The position numbers and the translations under genes are program-made. Source: Trichoderma breve (Eukaryota; Ascomycota; Sordariomycetes; Hypocreales; Hypocreaceae). From it: a stretch of 64,000 bases of DNA. The stretch is from positions 6,448,001 to 6,512,000 of the forward strand of contig NC_079232.1 of NCBI RefSeq assembly GCF_028502605.1. The letters are read 5' to 3'. Positions 44,313-56,346 of the stretch are shown piece by piece. Within the stretch, counting starts at the first letter, position 1. The number at the start of each line of letters is the position of its first letter. The notes below the pieces were generated by a model. That model made no database searches, was not told where the DNA came from, and worked only from the letters and a program-made list of their open reading frames with translations.

Positions 44313-45071
44313 TATGAATTATTTTTCTGTTTCTTTCAGGTGTCTTTTTGCGTGCAGGTGTAATTGAAAAATAAAGTGTAGATTGGATGAAGATGTTTGC
44401 AATCATTGCGACCCAGCCATATATATAATTGTCGATATCGTATCTATGAGCTCATAGAAGGCGACCGTTGTCAGCGGATTACATCATGTTTACTCCACTG
44501 GCGGTGGATAGATGGCTTGCTGTTCAGTCTGATCTCGTGGACATGATGAATCGATAATATCATTCTTTCGAAATTGAAAGAAATATCTTATGCGTTGGAA
44601 TGAAGATCATGAGTCGGAAGTGGCGAAAGTGGAGAAACCGTTGAAAACGACGAGGGAAGTTGTCGTCAACCATAAATACGCCAAAAATGAATAGTAAATT
44701 CTAGTTCGTTTAGTTGCCGGTATAATGCGTCTATGAATCATTCAATATCAAGCGTAAATAATTGCTTGCAATGCGAGTACTTGGGCTGTCTGACAGCATC
44801 TTTAAAATCGCCCGGTCGGGTATTGCTAGACAACGCAACTGCAATTCAAGAATGCCAGGGTGCTCGTCAGAGAAAGTGCGTCAATCGCCTTCTGGTTTGA
44901 AAGAGCATGTCTGTTGCTCTGTTGAGGCTAGGTCGTCTTCCAGTCAGTATGCATCATACAACCGCATGTGAAATTCATCAAGTTCCCATGCTTCATAGCT
45001 CTCGTGCCCACCAGGTCGTAAAGGTTTGTATTATTAAAACAAGCGTATTAAGATTTCGACTTCCTGTCGAA
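44313..45071. other. Spacer hypothetical gene-GH20
   Basis: About 760 bp, AT-rich, containing the promoter of the hypothetical gene on the left and the GH20 3' UTR on the right. Small cysteine-containing open frames at 44762-45000 have no support. Confidence 0.4.
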
Positions 45072-47320
45072 TTATACATCGCTGGAAAGCTTTATGTTCT
45101 TCATTTGTCCATTAATTCCTTGCCCGATTGTTTGAATCGGCGCCTCAATTGCCATTGGTCCCTCCTGCATATATCCTCCCCAAATACCCATCAGGATAGT
45201 CACTTCCTGACGCTGTGTACCGACAGAAATGAACGTCTGCGGGCCGATAGCCTGAACGGTCACGTCGCTCCATTTGTTCAACGGCAATGTCAGGTTGACA
45301 GGATAAGCAATGTTGTGAGATACGAGCATGAGATTGGTTGACGTGCCATTGCCGTTCAGAAAACTGCTATCCGGGCCAGAGAAGAGCGCGCCGCCATGAG
45401 ATTTGGGTAACACGGAGAAAGAAAGAGTGTAGTTGCGTCCTTTGCTCGTAAGGGGCGTCTTGAGATAGGCTCCGCGTCCGTTGAGTTGTAGAGCACCACC
45501 GCTAACGTAGGCGCCGTTTTCGAGATGACCGTGGTAGTTGTTTCCAGAGCCATCCAGAACAGCGAGCGCTGATGAGAGGATACCCTGGCCAAAGTTGTAA
45601 GATACAATGGTTGAGCCTTTGGAGGCAATCCGCTGGTCGAGGTTCTGGTCCGGCACAGCTGGCTGCAGCGTAGCAAATAGACTAGCATAATCTTTCTCCT
45701 GCAGCGAACCGCCCCATTGCTTGTCAGCTAGAGCCGGCAGACCGTTGCGGACCATGTAGTAAGCCTCGTGGTAGGTGCTGGCATTTGGGCCCCAGTCGTT
45801 CCATACGACAGCCAAGTGTCCAAGCACGTTGGGGCTGTCTCGAGGGGGATTGTTCGTTGCGTTGGCATTGTCGAGGATGTTGGGTGCAAATGCACTGCCG
45901 TCGGGAGACCCGTAGAAGACACGCTCAATATCGAGCTCTTTGGGGTAGACGTCGCCGTCAGAGTACTTGAGATCGAGGTAGAAGTAGTCGTCACTGTTGA
46001 CGATATTGTATCCCTTGTCGATAAAGTCGAATAGACCGTTGTCTTGACCAATCTGCCAGTGTTGAATCGTTACGTCCTTGTTGACATTGATAGAGCCGGC
46101 GGCAGAAGAGGGCGGGAAAGTGCCCCAGATGCGAGTGCTCTTCCCAGAAATGGATTGGATGTAGGCACTCATATCGTTGACAAAAGTGCTATACTCGTTG
46201 ATAAAGTTGCTGTCGTACTCGTCTGCCCCAATGTGCACAACTTTGGAATGGAAGTTGTTGATAACCGCCTTCCAGTACGACTTGACAGTGGGAAGCGTTT
46301 CGGGGTGGCTCAAGTTGAGCATACTAAAGTCAGAAAGCGCAATCTCGGGCCTCCAGTCGGTCGTTGCCATCGAATGCCCGGGAGACTCGAGCTCAGGCAA
46401 GATGGTCACACCGCGGCGTGCACATTTCTGCTGTAGATTGTCGAAAACGGATGGACTATAAGTTTCGTTGACTGGGCGCGCAAGTCCCGCGACCGCTGGA
46501 TCAGTGGAATCAACTCGGAAAGCAGCGTATAGCTGGAGAGCGAGCTCATGGGAGCCGAGCTTGGCGGGATCCCAGACGTGGTCGCTGAGATGAAGATGGA
46601 AAACGTTTTGCTTGAAGAACGAGAGGTAGGAGCACATCTCCGCGAGGAAGTCTGACGGATAATAATGACGACCAACATCAAGCTAATGTCGATTACTTAT
46701 TCAGTTTTCCAGACTTTCACCTAGTTATCTGGTGTGGGTAGCTTACCATCATGCCTCTCTCCGACCATCCAGGAGAATCGACACCTGTTCCAAGCTTCAT
46801 CTTCTTGTTGTTGATCAAAGCCTGCTGCAGGACTGTTCGTGTTCCCCACCACGCTCCAAGAGGACTGGCACCGCTGACCGTGACTCCTGAAGAAGTAACA
46901 GAGAGACGGTAGCCCTCTGAAGTCTTGTTTCCAGCGGCATTGACGAATTGCGACTTGTCGCTATCGAGAGTGAGGTAGATTGCATTGCTGATGGGTTTGG
47001 GCCCAGGTAGCAAGATGGTGTTGATGCCAATGCCTGCAAGATCATCTCGAAACGTCTCTGCAAACTCCCAAAGGGTGGGAGGAATCAAAGTAAGGCCATC
47101 TTGATCGCGGGCAGTCGAGTGTGCAAGGTCGACAACAATGGTATGGACGTTTCTCAAATCATACGTCCGATCCGAGGTGATGTTGAATGGCACAGTTGGT
47201 ATTCCCAAAAGCTGCGCGCGAGCTACATGCCTGATTAGAATTGATAGAAATTCATTTCATCTTCATCGTTAGGACATTACCTAGGGAGGCCAATCCCACG
47301 ACCACTACGAGAAACCTCAT
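45072..47320 (-). CDS. Secreted GH20 beta-N-acetylhexosaminidase-like glycosidase
   Basis: Extracellular glycoside hydrolase family 20 enzyme expected to remove terminal GlcNAc/GalNAc, for example from chitin oligomers. Three exons: 47281-47320, 46747-47222 and 45072-46682; 708 residues. Exon 1 plus the next codons make a signal peptide (MRFLVVVVGLASLARA). The GH20b-type N-terminal domain ends at SPLGAWWGTRTVLQQAL. The catalytic barrel starts GWSERGMMLDVGRHYY, with FHLHLSDHVW, and the catalytic Asp-Glu pair is in HIGADEYDS. The last 200 residues form a LamG/concanavalin-like sandwich (GAYLKTPLTSKGRNYTLSFS). Several Asn-X-Ser/Thr sites are present. The acceptor at 47223-47225, not the earlier CAG, avoids an in-frame stop. 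Confidence 0.9.
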
Positions 47321-48939
47321 ATCTGCAGTGGCAATGCTTCCGTACCGCGTCCCAATTGCCTCTGCGACCAATGTTTTCTTCGCCTGGACTGGGCGCGATA
47401 TCCCATAAGTACGGATGCCATGATGCCTGTATTTGCACTATCATCTTCAAAGGCCCTTCTTTGACAGCGTAACGTTACAGTAGCATCCCCATGGGGATAC
47501 AAGTCCCGGTCTAAGCGGAGACTTGGCCAGGGTGAAGCCAAGCTAGCGTGAGTAGCATCGCGATAGATAAGAGGTTCGGCAACTTGATCCGTCGAGCTTC
47601 ACCGGTATTGGTGCTTTGGACGAGAGTATGGAGCAGCTGTGCTTGAATTCAGCTAGGCATAGAGAGATTTTTGGGTAGTTTGCGGTGCGTTTCGCGATAG
47701 GGCTGAGCAGTGGTTGAGGTCGGTCGGTGAGGGAAGATGGATGGATAGAATGAATCGAATTTGGTTGCGTGGGGGCCGCAGATCGCATGTCAGATCGCCG
47801 GTCGGTCAGCTAAGCGACGATTAAAACTGGAATTGCCCGATCGAATCTCCATTCCGATGGCGGAGATAGAAGGCTGTATGGTGGAGAGTCAGTCTGATGA
47901 GAGCGTGGAAAGGAGATGGAGATGGCGATGGATATGGAAGATGGAAATCTATTACTCTGGACTCGACGAGAGTCAGGAGAGACAGAAAGGATGAAAACCA
48001 GCTGAAGTTGGAGAGAGATACCTTACCTTTTGATGTGCTGAACGCGCAAATATCACGAGAACGATATTTGGCAGGCTAGCAACCGGGTGATCAGGCTTCA
48101 CTGCTCTAGTTGTTCGAACAAGCTACAGCTTCCAGCTAAAAGATGACTGTTGTTGAACATTTCCTTTCTTTTGATCATATCTTACGACGTCAGTGCTTTC
48201 TCCCAAACATAACTTCTTGCCAAACAAACAAAACACCATCTCGCGTTTCCCACCACAACTGGTTCACTGTTCTTTGTTCTCCTTCTTCGTGCCCCAGGTC
48301 AAGCCTAGGCTCACAATGAAAGAAAAAAAGGTTGTCAAATCACAAATTGTGCCCCCTATGAATCAGCTCATAGAGCAGAGGAAGATTGCTCTCCCTGTCC
48401 TAGTACAAACGAGATCTTGAACTTCGAAGTACTGGGGCTTTCCTATCCTCCCTCACCGTGGGGTTGGGTATGAAAGAAGAAAAGAAGAAAAGTTGAAAGC
48501 CGGGCTGGTGGAAGACGGCTTTATAGACGAGGCCCTGGTCTGTGCGCTGTGCTTTCCTCAGCAGTGAATCACTCTTCCCTCCTCTGCCAGCTGTTGACAT
48601 TATAGTGTTGGGCAACTGACTACAGAGGGGAGCTTCTGGCTGGCAGTGCTACCTAGTACTGGATGAATGGGTGCTTCAGCAACTGAGCTGTACTGCATCC
48701 ATCTCAATCTTTGCGTAAATCAGAGGTAATCGTCATGTTCTTCAACTCTCGTCTTACTACTTCCAGCCGAGTTTGCTGCCTCCTGATTGTTAACTTCCAA
48801 GCAGGCGAGTCTCTCGCATAAAGTCGACCAGTTTCCACTGCAGCCAGCCTCTTGCATACAAACAAGCTTCAAAGATATCTCGAAAACAAAGATAGCAAGC
48901 TGGGTATCTCCGTCGAAATTCCATATACCATCATATGCC
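47321..48939. other. Spacer right of GH20
   Basis: About 1.6 kb. The left part is the GH20 promoter. Open frames are short and overlap on both strands; none shows a known family. A 34-codon ATG frame at 48316-48420 is unsupported. Confidence 0.4.
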
Positions 48940-50582
48940 ATGGTTCGTCTCGAGTGTCGCTTCCTCCGAAAGCTGGCTGAGCAATCAAGCAACGCCCAGA
49001 GATATACAGACAGACTCAGGAAGCGTACACGTCAGAATATCAGACTCTTAGTCCTTTCGTGGTGGCCATGGAGAGGAAGGTACTCCATGTTCTCGTCGTG
49101 TGTCTTTCTACTGTGCCGTCAAGGCTCAGCTTGTACTCACACCCTCAGTGTCTCTCCTTGTTCCACAACGCTGGTTCTATTCTGTTGTCGCATAAAGCTT
49201 TCAGTCCCGAGTCAGCAATTGTGGTAGGTACTCCCAGTATATAACTCTCTCTAACATGTTGTATGCTTAGCATGAAGACTCTAATAGTCCTGTAGGTCAA
49301 TGAAGTCGTTCAGGACGCTCAAGCGAGAGTCCCGAAATGCCGGGCAAGACAAGGTTACAATACGAGATCCGACAATGTTTAGTTATTCTTCGTCATCGTT
49401 TGGGAATAGCTTAGATAACTCTTTTACCGCCGCTTCAACCTAATTTCCGCAGCTTATGTATCCTTGGTCTTTCGCTGCTCTGTTTGGCGTCGGTTCGCTC
49501 TCTTGTTTCCTCTTTCTAATTCTTCGGCTCCCGATGCGAGGTCCTTAAACACTAGAGCCTTGCGCTTTCGCATATTCCCGATTATTCCAGAAATGATCAC
49601 CTACAGGTACGCTAGATCTCAATGCTCGTGGGAGGACTTTGGAAACACTCTTCTCATACTGCAAGGATCTGTGTGGCTTTTCTAACCGTGGTGTCTATCA
49701 CAGCTACCGTCTTGGGAATCGGTTTGCCAGTCTTACTCACATTAGATCATTGACAACACGATAATTCTTAACTGTGGTTCGATGATGTTGCGATTCGCTA
49801 GAGAAAAAGCCATCCATAGATGCATTATTAAGAGTAGTTTGGCTTAACATCTGGTTTCGCAAACATATCGCATACAAACAGAATTAAGGTCAGTACGGAT
49901 TCATTAATACGTATTTGAGCCTTTAGTGATCTCTGATTAACATCGATACAGAGCACGTTTTTCCTTCTCAGTTCGACCTTTACCACAAAAGACTCCCCCC
50001 GATTAATTCGCCGCTTATCTGCAGCCGTTCATCCCGGCCAAGGGTCAATATGGAATGCCTCTGTAAGTAAATTGCACGACGATCCTTGTTGTTAGTCAAA
50101 TCCACTATGCATGCAAGACTAATTCACTGACAAAACACCCGTAGGGTGAACTTGAGTCGAACCAGACGAACTTGATACGAGATGCTGAGCTAAATGCATC
50201 CCTGCTCCAAGTAAGCTTTTTTCGTCCTCATTTAGAAGGTCCCTGAACGCAGATATGATGAGCACAAAAAGACTCCGCACAGTATGAAAGATAAATGTGC
50301 TGATTCGATTCCTTACAGCAATGCAGTTTTGACCTTCCCTTTCGATCGAGAGAGCTCACCAGCATTGGCCTTGTCAGACCACAAATAAGGTATAAACAAA
50401 ACTCCACTCAACGGTGCGGGATGAGAGGCCTTAAACCACCATCACATGTATGGCGTCGTATCTGGAAGAGTGATGGCATTCGGAAATGCAGCTTTCGATT
50501 ACTTGGTTGTGTGCCATTGAGGATCCCGGTCCCCGCATCGTACCTCGCAAATGGAAGCTCGCCATTACCAGTACAACTATAA
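48940..50582 (+). pseudogene. Cryptic multi-exon gene or decayed relic with a membrane segment
   Basis: Several protein-like pieces in one orientation are bordered by splice-like sites. They are: MVRLECRFLRKLAEQSSNAQ (48940); TQEAYTSEYQTLSPFVVAME ending at a GT (49079); VNEVVQDAQARVPKCRARQ after an AG (49295); and a hydrophobic helix ICVAFLTVVSITATVLGIGL (about 49670). Then three exon-like blocks in phase 0 with GT-AG borders follow: 49952-50062, 50145-50210 and 50319-50582. These last blocks read through 146 codons (RLIRRLSAAVHPGQGSIWNA, GELESNQTNLIRDAELNASL, FDLPFRSRELTSIGLVRPQI) to TAA. Stops and frame changes before 49950 prevent one clean model. I do not recognise the family; a coiled-coil plus single membrane helix protein is the best description. 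Confidence 0.35.
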
Positions 50583-50669
50583 CCATTCTTGGGTGGCAAA
50601 GATGAATTGAATGAGACGTTACCGCCTTGGCAGGTACAGGAATTGAGTTGTGGTGCCTTTTTTTCCGGG

Positions 50670-50677
50670 TATATAAA
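50670..50677 (+). promoter_or_regulatory. TATA box of the subtilase gene
   Basis: TATATAAA lies 69 bp before the ATG at 50746, a usual spacing for a regulated fungal secreted-enzyme gene. Confidence 0.55.
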
Positions 50678-50745
50678 GACACGGGTTGCTGTCTTGAGAT
50701 GAGTTTTTGCTTTCGTTCCGGCCAAGCAGCACCTACGAAAACAAA

Positions 50746-53647
50746 ATGGTGGCATATCTCCGCTTGCTACCCATCTTGGGTCTGCTTCTAGCAGATGGCG
50801 CCAGTGCGGCTGCCCAGAGCCCTCAAGGAATCGCCAATGGCAAGGAAGACTGGACAAAGGGAGAGTTATCTTTTGTCCCGGGTGCTTACATTGTCGAGTA
50901 TGAGGATGGCCATGTACGTTGATTCGATCCTTTCCATTGCCCTTCGAGCCGTGTTAGTTTCATAGCTCAAATGTCGAATTCTAACTTTGTCACTACAAAT
51001 AGGAAGAAGCATCGCTGTTCAGTGACCTTCAGCGGCATGGCCTCCCGGCAACAAAACGAATGAATCTCAACTATACCTTGTTCAAAGGTGCTTCTTTCCA
51101 ACTGAACACCGTTGATCTGGATACTCGTTCTTCCGTTGCCAAAATCTTAACTGTTCCCTCCGTGAAACAGGTGTGGCCTGTCCAGCTCTACAAACGACCG
51201 GCGAATACATCAATCAGCTCAGTCAGCAGCGATTCCAGCCACTTGAAGGAAGCTTCAGATCTGCTGCGTAGAGCAACGTCTGCAAAGGACACTTATGCAC
51301 CACACGTTGCCGTTGAGGTTGATAAGCTTCATGCGGAGGGAATCACAGGCAAGGGTGTGAAGATTAGCATCATCGACACTGGAGTTGATTTCAACCATCC
51401 CGCTTTGGGTGCATGCTTTGGTAAAGACGGCTGTGTTGTCAAATATGGAGAGGACCTGGTTGGAGACGATTATAATGGAAGCAATACCCCCGTGCCTGGC
51501 GGTGAACCCTTTAGCACTTGTGATGGCCACGGAACACACGTCACGGGCATCATCGGGGCGTTGCCAAACCCCATGGGCTTCACTGGTGCCGCTCCCGGAG
51601 CAACTATTGGCATGTACAGAGTTTTTGGCTGCTCCGGTGATGTTGGAGCCGATGTTGCCATTGCAGCTGTCAACAAGGCTTATGAAGACGGAGCGGATAT
51701 CATCACCATCTCTCTTGGTGGATCATCTGGCTGGACCGAAGACTCCTTTTCAGTTGCTGTTTCACGAGTAGTCGAGGCTGGTGTCCCCTGCACGGTGGCC
51801 AACGGCAACTCAGGCTCGGGAGGACTATTTGTTGCAGGCACTCCAGCCAACGGCAAAGGCGTCACAGCAGTTTCATCTGTTGAGAGTACTTTGACGCCAT
51901 TTTTGGGAACCGCAGGATATGTGAGCACTGACAACTCCACAACGAACCAGACTCTCTTTGTGTATACCCCTGGAGCTTTCCCATTCCCCAATATTACTCT
52001 CCCAGTGTGGGCAGTGACACCCGAATTTACTACTGATGGCTCTTATGGCGCTTGTAATCCTCTCAATGACAAGGCACCAGCGGACCTCAGCAACGTAGTA
52101 GTTCTCCTGTCGCAAGATTCTTGTACCTCTTGGGGTGAAGTTGCGAATCTGCAGTTGAGAAATGCCCAATACTACATGTTCTACTTGGATGGGCCTGGAA
52201 AGTAAGTCTTTCGATCTCCCTTTTCTAGTTGGCGTCACACAACTAACATTTTCTGATCCACAGCCCTTATCAAATCGGAGCTACCGCCGCCAAGGGCCTC
52301 GCATTGACGGGTTATTCTCAAGGTGTCTTGTGGCAAAAGCAGATCAGCGACGGTCAAGACCTGTATTTGACTTTTGTCCAGCCAACATCCAGCGCCAAGT
52401 CTGGTGTCTTTGTTCCCAATGCCGTCAATCCCAACTACATTGACACTTTCACAAGCTGGGGCCCAACATGGCAAGCCGATATCAACCCCTCCATCACAAC
52501 TCCCGGAGGTTCCATTCTTTCTACCTGGCCCTTGCCCGCCGGAGGCTACCAGATTGATCAGGGTACTTCCATGGCCACGCCGCTCATGGCCTCAGTCTAT
52601 GCCCTTATCATGCAAGCACGGGGCATCAAGGACCCGAAGACTCTGATGAACTTGGTGTCTTCAACGGCTCTGCAGCTGCCCTTCTATGATGGAACAACTC
52701 TCTATGCCAACGAGTTGGCTCCTGTCGCTCAGCAAGGTGCCGGTTTGGCTCAAGCTTACAAGGCCGCCCATGCAACAACTTTACTCAGCGTTCCCAACAT
52801 TGCATTTAACGACACTGACAACTTTGTCAAGAAGGCTAGCTTCTCGATCAAGAACACGGGAAAGCGAAGCGTCACATACACAATCGGCCACACTCCCTCT
52901 CTGACCATGTATACATATGGAAATGGCGACAGCCACTTCCCGGCCCCATTCCCGAACCCCATCGCTGAGGGTGCTTCAGCCAAGCTTGCCTTTTCCCACA
53001 ACAAGGTCACAGTCCCAGCAGGAAAGTCGGCCGAGATTACCGTCGTACCAACTCCCCCTCATGGGCTAAATGCTTCCGCCCTCCCAGTTTACAGCGGATA
53101 TATTACCCTGAATGGTACAAACAATGAGAATCTTGTTGTTCCTTACTTGGGAGTTGTGGGTAGCTTGGCCAAGCTTCCGGTGCTTGACCCTGACTTTAAC
53201 TACATTGTTCACTACAACGTCTATTCGACCACACCGGCTGTCGATAACACTACGTTTATTATTCCTTATCCTGTTGATGGATCCCCGCAGCCCATTGACC
53301 CTCCTCCGGATTATCCTGCTCCCCTCATGCAGATCGATGCTGGTTCGCCTCTCCTTCGAGTCGACCTCGTCGCTACAGGCGAGACAAAAGCCAAGGTCAA
53401 CACTACGAATGTGCTGGGTGTCGATATCGTAGGAAGTCTTCCTGGCTACCCTCTCCCGTTCACTGGAAGATCTTTTTACGTCAACGCATTCACCGGAATG
53501 ACGCAAGAGGGCGTCGTCGTTCCTGAGGGAAGCTACCAGTTCTTGATCAGGGCGGCAACCATCTATGGAGATGTGAACAATGCCAAAGATTATGAGAGCA
53601 CGCTCACTCAGACGTTTAACATTCAGTACAACACGACTACTACGTAA
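50746..53647 (+). CDS. Secreted subtilisin-like serine protease (S8, Vpr-like)
   Basis: Large extracellular subtilase. Three exons: 50746-50913, 51003-52201 and 52264-53647, with introns of 89 and 62 nt; 916 residues. A signal peptide (LLPILGLLLADGASA) is followed by an inhibitor-I9-like propeptide (SFVPGAYIVEYEDGH...). The catalytic triad is intact: ISIIDTGVDFNHPALG, CDGHGTHVTGIIGA and DQGTSMATPLMASVYAL. Asn of the oxyanion hole lies in TVANGNSGSGG. A protease-associated-type insert lies between His and Ser. The C-terminal 330 residues form Fn3/DUF1034-like beta domains (FSIKNTGKRSVTYTIGH). Many N-glycosylation sites are present. It is unrelated in role to the intracellular S8 genes at 27-31 kb. 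It may act in nutrition or attack on other organisms (inference). Confidence 0.93.
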
Positions 53648-53963
53648 GAGAGGCGAAAGTGATGTATATAGAAGAGGAGGATACATATTCTTTTCCTTGT
53701 CTTGAGAGGCAAGGTGATGTAAATACATGTAGTTAGGGTAGCTGATACATATGGAGTGTTACCCTTATACCTTTTGTGTTGCATACAATCTTGAAGCCAA
53801 ATTGGACAATATTACACACGTGTCTAGCAACATCATGCATATGACCAAAATTTCCATGCCAATTATAGGTCTACTGTGAAGGCGATTTTAGGTGACGAGG
53901 AGATGAACCTCTGCGTTGACAGCTTTTAGAGGAAATTTCCATGTATCGTATCATACAAGCCTA
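53648..53963. other. 3' region of the subtilase gene
   Basis: About 315 bp of 3' UTR and spacer before the tRNA gene; no other feature seen. Confidence 0.4.
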
Positions 53964-54046
53964 TCCGATATGGTGTAGTGGCTAACATCGCTCGCTCTCA
54001 TCATTCCAGTGCCGAGCAGCCCTGGGTTCGATTCCCAGTATCGGAG
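53964..54046 (+). tRNA. tRNA-Glu (CTC) with intron
   Basis: Acceptor stem TCCGATA (53964-53970) pairs with TATCGGA (54039-54045), followed by discriminator G. The A box (TGGTGTAGTGGC) and B box (GGTTCGATTCC) are intact. The anticodon stem GCTCG pairs with CGAGC and the loop reads CTCTCA...C, giving anticodon CTC after T33. An intron of about 11 nt (54001-54011, position uncertain by a base or two) interrupts the loop after position 37. A T-rich Pol III terminator lies just downstream (about 54048-54056). Confidence 0.93.
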
Positions 54047-54552
54047 ATTTTCTTTTTTGCCCGAAACTCAAAAACTGTCCCAATATGGAAACCAAATATT
54101 TTTTTCCCCTTGGTTCACTCTTGTTCGCAAATGTGTTGAAATTATGAAGTTTAAGTACATGTTTATTTTGGTGAACAGTGATCCATTGTACATGTAGTCT
54201 TGATGCTGTGTTGCAATGATCAATCGCCCTTACAAGCAAGCCGCTAGTAAAAGGTTCATTTGTGCTTCACATCAGGATCACAACAACGGTTGTTCCCATT
54301 AAAAAAAGACATGAAATTGAACAAAAACGTAGCATGATGCAGTTTTCATTACACCAGGTTACCAGCATTGATAGGAAAATTATGCATATCACGATAGGGA
54401 GCAAGTAGGCCAGAAGCGAGAAAGACCCCAGAAGAATAAATTAAACTCATCAATTCATACTGTCATAAGTCTTAAACATAGCTAGGACTTGAAATTCTAT
54501 CATAAACTTGATTTAGACCCTTCCGTTAAAATATACCCATTCTTCTTTAACT
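54047..54552. other. Spacer tRNA-BYS1
   Basis: About 500 bp, AT-rich, including the tRNA terminator on the left and the BYS1-like 3' UTR on the right. No gene. Confidence 0.4.
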
Positions 54553-55017
54553 CTAAGCACACAGAGTCAAAGTCACATCCTTATCCGCACCGCAGTTCTT
54601 GACCTGGCTTCCAGCAGGAGGGATACCGCTGCCCCAAACAATCTGGGGGCAAGCGGTGTTGGCGCTGGAAACAACCACCTTGTGGCCGTTGAAGGCATCA
54701 CCAAAGACATCTGAGAGATCGTACCAGATGGTGTTGCCCTCAAGGTTGATGGCGAAGTTGGTCTGGGGCTTGCCAGTGTAGAGGCCATCGGGCTGAACAG
54801 TGACCTTGATGGCACGACCGCCGGTTACGGGGTCTCGCGAGAAGGTCTCGCCATAGGAACCACCTTGAGCAAGTGTTGTTGGGTTGGAGATGGCGCTGCC
54901 GACAGACCAGGTAGTGACGCTGAAGGGGCACTTGTTGACGACACGGGCCTTGCCCAGAGCAGTGGCCGACTCAACGAATGCGGCAATGGCAAGAACGGCA
55001 GTGGTGGTGAACTTCAT
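54553..55017 (-). CDS. BYS1-domain secreted protein
   Basis: Intronless 154-residue protein with a signal peptide (MKFTTTAVLAIAAFVESATA). The mature part matches the BYS1 domain (PF04681), named after the Blastomyces yeast-phase protein and thaumatin-like in shape: ARVVNKCPFSVTTWSVGS, FSRDPVTGGRAIKVTVQ, NTIWYDLSDVFGDAFNGHKV and a C-terminal cysteine pattern (NTACPQIVWGSGIPPAGS, KNCGAD, TLCA). The exact role of the family is unknown; it is abundant in secretomes of fungi that interact with other organisms. Codon use is biased, suggesting good expression. Confidence 0.88.
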   Translation of the reverse strand: MKFTTTAVLAIAAFVESATALGKARVVNKCPFSVTTWSVGSAISNPTTLAQGGSYGETFSRDPVTGGRAIKVTVQPDGLYTGKPQTNFAINLEGNTIWYDLSDVFGDAFNGHKVVVSSANTACPQIVWGSGIPPAGSQVKNCGADKDVTLTLCA

Positions 55018-56346
55018 ATTGGCGAAACTTGAATAAGTTTTAGAGAAGTGAAGATTGTGTTTTTGATGTAGTGAGTTTTGTGTGAGTCTGGAGAGTGTGA
55101 GCTGATGATCTATTCAAGAGACTTGTCTCAACGGGAATCATCCTGCCTTTTATACTTCCCAAAGTCTTCTCAATGCGTACATCTTCTCAATGCAAACACC
55201 TTTTGGGATGCCCAATGCTACGTTTCGTATACTTCCTACCGACTATCCCGTGCAATTGGTACTCTTTACAGCTCACTGATGGCAAAATCGGCCAACACAT
55301 TCTGACAGCCTCACGTATTCCGGGGGATCTGCACAATCCACATTTCCACGTTAAGCTTAAAGCCTCTCAGAATACGAGCACCGCGTTTCCCAAACGAGCC
55401 TTCACCTGGCGGTGAAAGTCGCAAAGCAGTGGCTGAGAGCTGCATGACGGGTTGTACAATGAATACGAGGCCAGAGGATTACTTGCTCTTTTCCATTGCG
55501 TAAGATGTATAGCTAGCTCACCGTCGACTGGCAGCGGACGGGAAAGCAGAGCTACGGCTGTAAGTGAGGCAACGCCGGCCGCTAGTGGAGGAGCTTTTGG
55601 CGGGATCGACGCGCCAAGCATCGTATTATGGGATGCGGGGGCTTCCGACTCAGACAATTACCGAGGCCACGATTCACCCAGAACCACGATGCTAGCATGC
55701 AAGCGGCCTGGCGTTGTCTCGAGCAGGCACAGAAAACGGCTCCAAAAGCCGTGCCTCTCTGGGGAGCTGAATGTCGTGAGATCATGTGTTGCTCAGGCAT
55801 CAGCCCACAAGCGTCCTGCCGGCGCGTGACTCAATGCGACAGTCCCGGCCGTCTAGAACGATTCCGCTCCGTTTGGGTACCAATAGTCGGGCGCCTCATC
55901 GGCTTTTGAAAGGCTGACCCGCGGGTTGGGTGGGATCATGATGTAAATGGCGTCGTATTGCGGCGGAATGCATGGCGGAAGCGTTGCTTCGACTCGGGTA
56001 GGACAGGAGGATGACAGGGCGGGCTCTTTGACGCATTGTATTTTTAGCTCCCAGTGGTCGATTATGCTCCGAGCGACACACACGATTTACTCCATGCAAT
56101 CAAGATCTGCCCACACTCACCCTCTATGCCTATGCATTATCTTGGCGGCCTACGGTATGCTTAAAACGAGAGTGCGGCTGGTAAGCAGCCACATCCCTTG
56201 ACATGTCACGCTGGGAAAGCCACAGTATTGTGCAACGAAATAGTCGAGAGAGAAGTCCAGTGTCTATTCATCCATGTATCTATCTATAAGTATTGTGCTC
56301 TAGTCAATTGACCAAGATGGGTCGTTTCCGCATCTCATCCTCAGCT
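55018..56346. other. Spacer BYS1-GFA gene
   Basis: About 1.3 kb. The left part is the BYS1 promoter. Open frames at 55450-55910 occur on both strands in GC-richer sequence, with no known domain. No gene supported. Confidence 0.4.

Noticed and set aside
50408..50857. 149-codon minus-strand ORF
   Set aside because: Overlaps the subtilase TATA box and signal peptide on the opposite strand; no family recognised.
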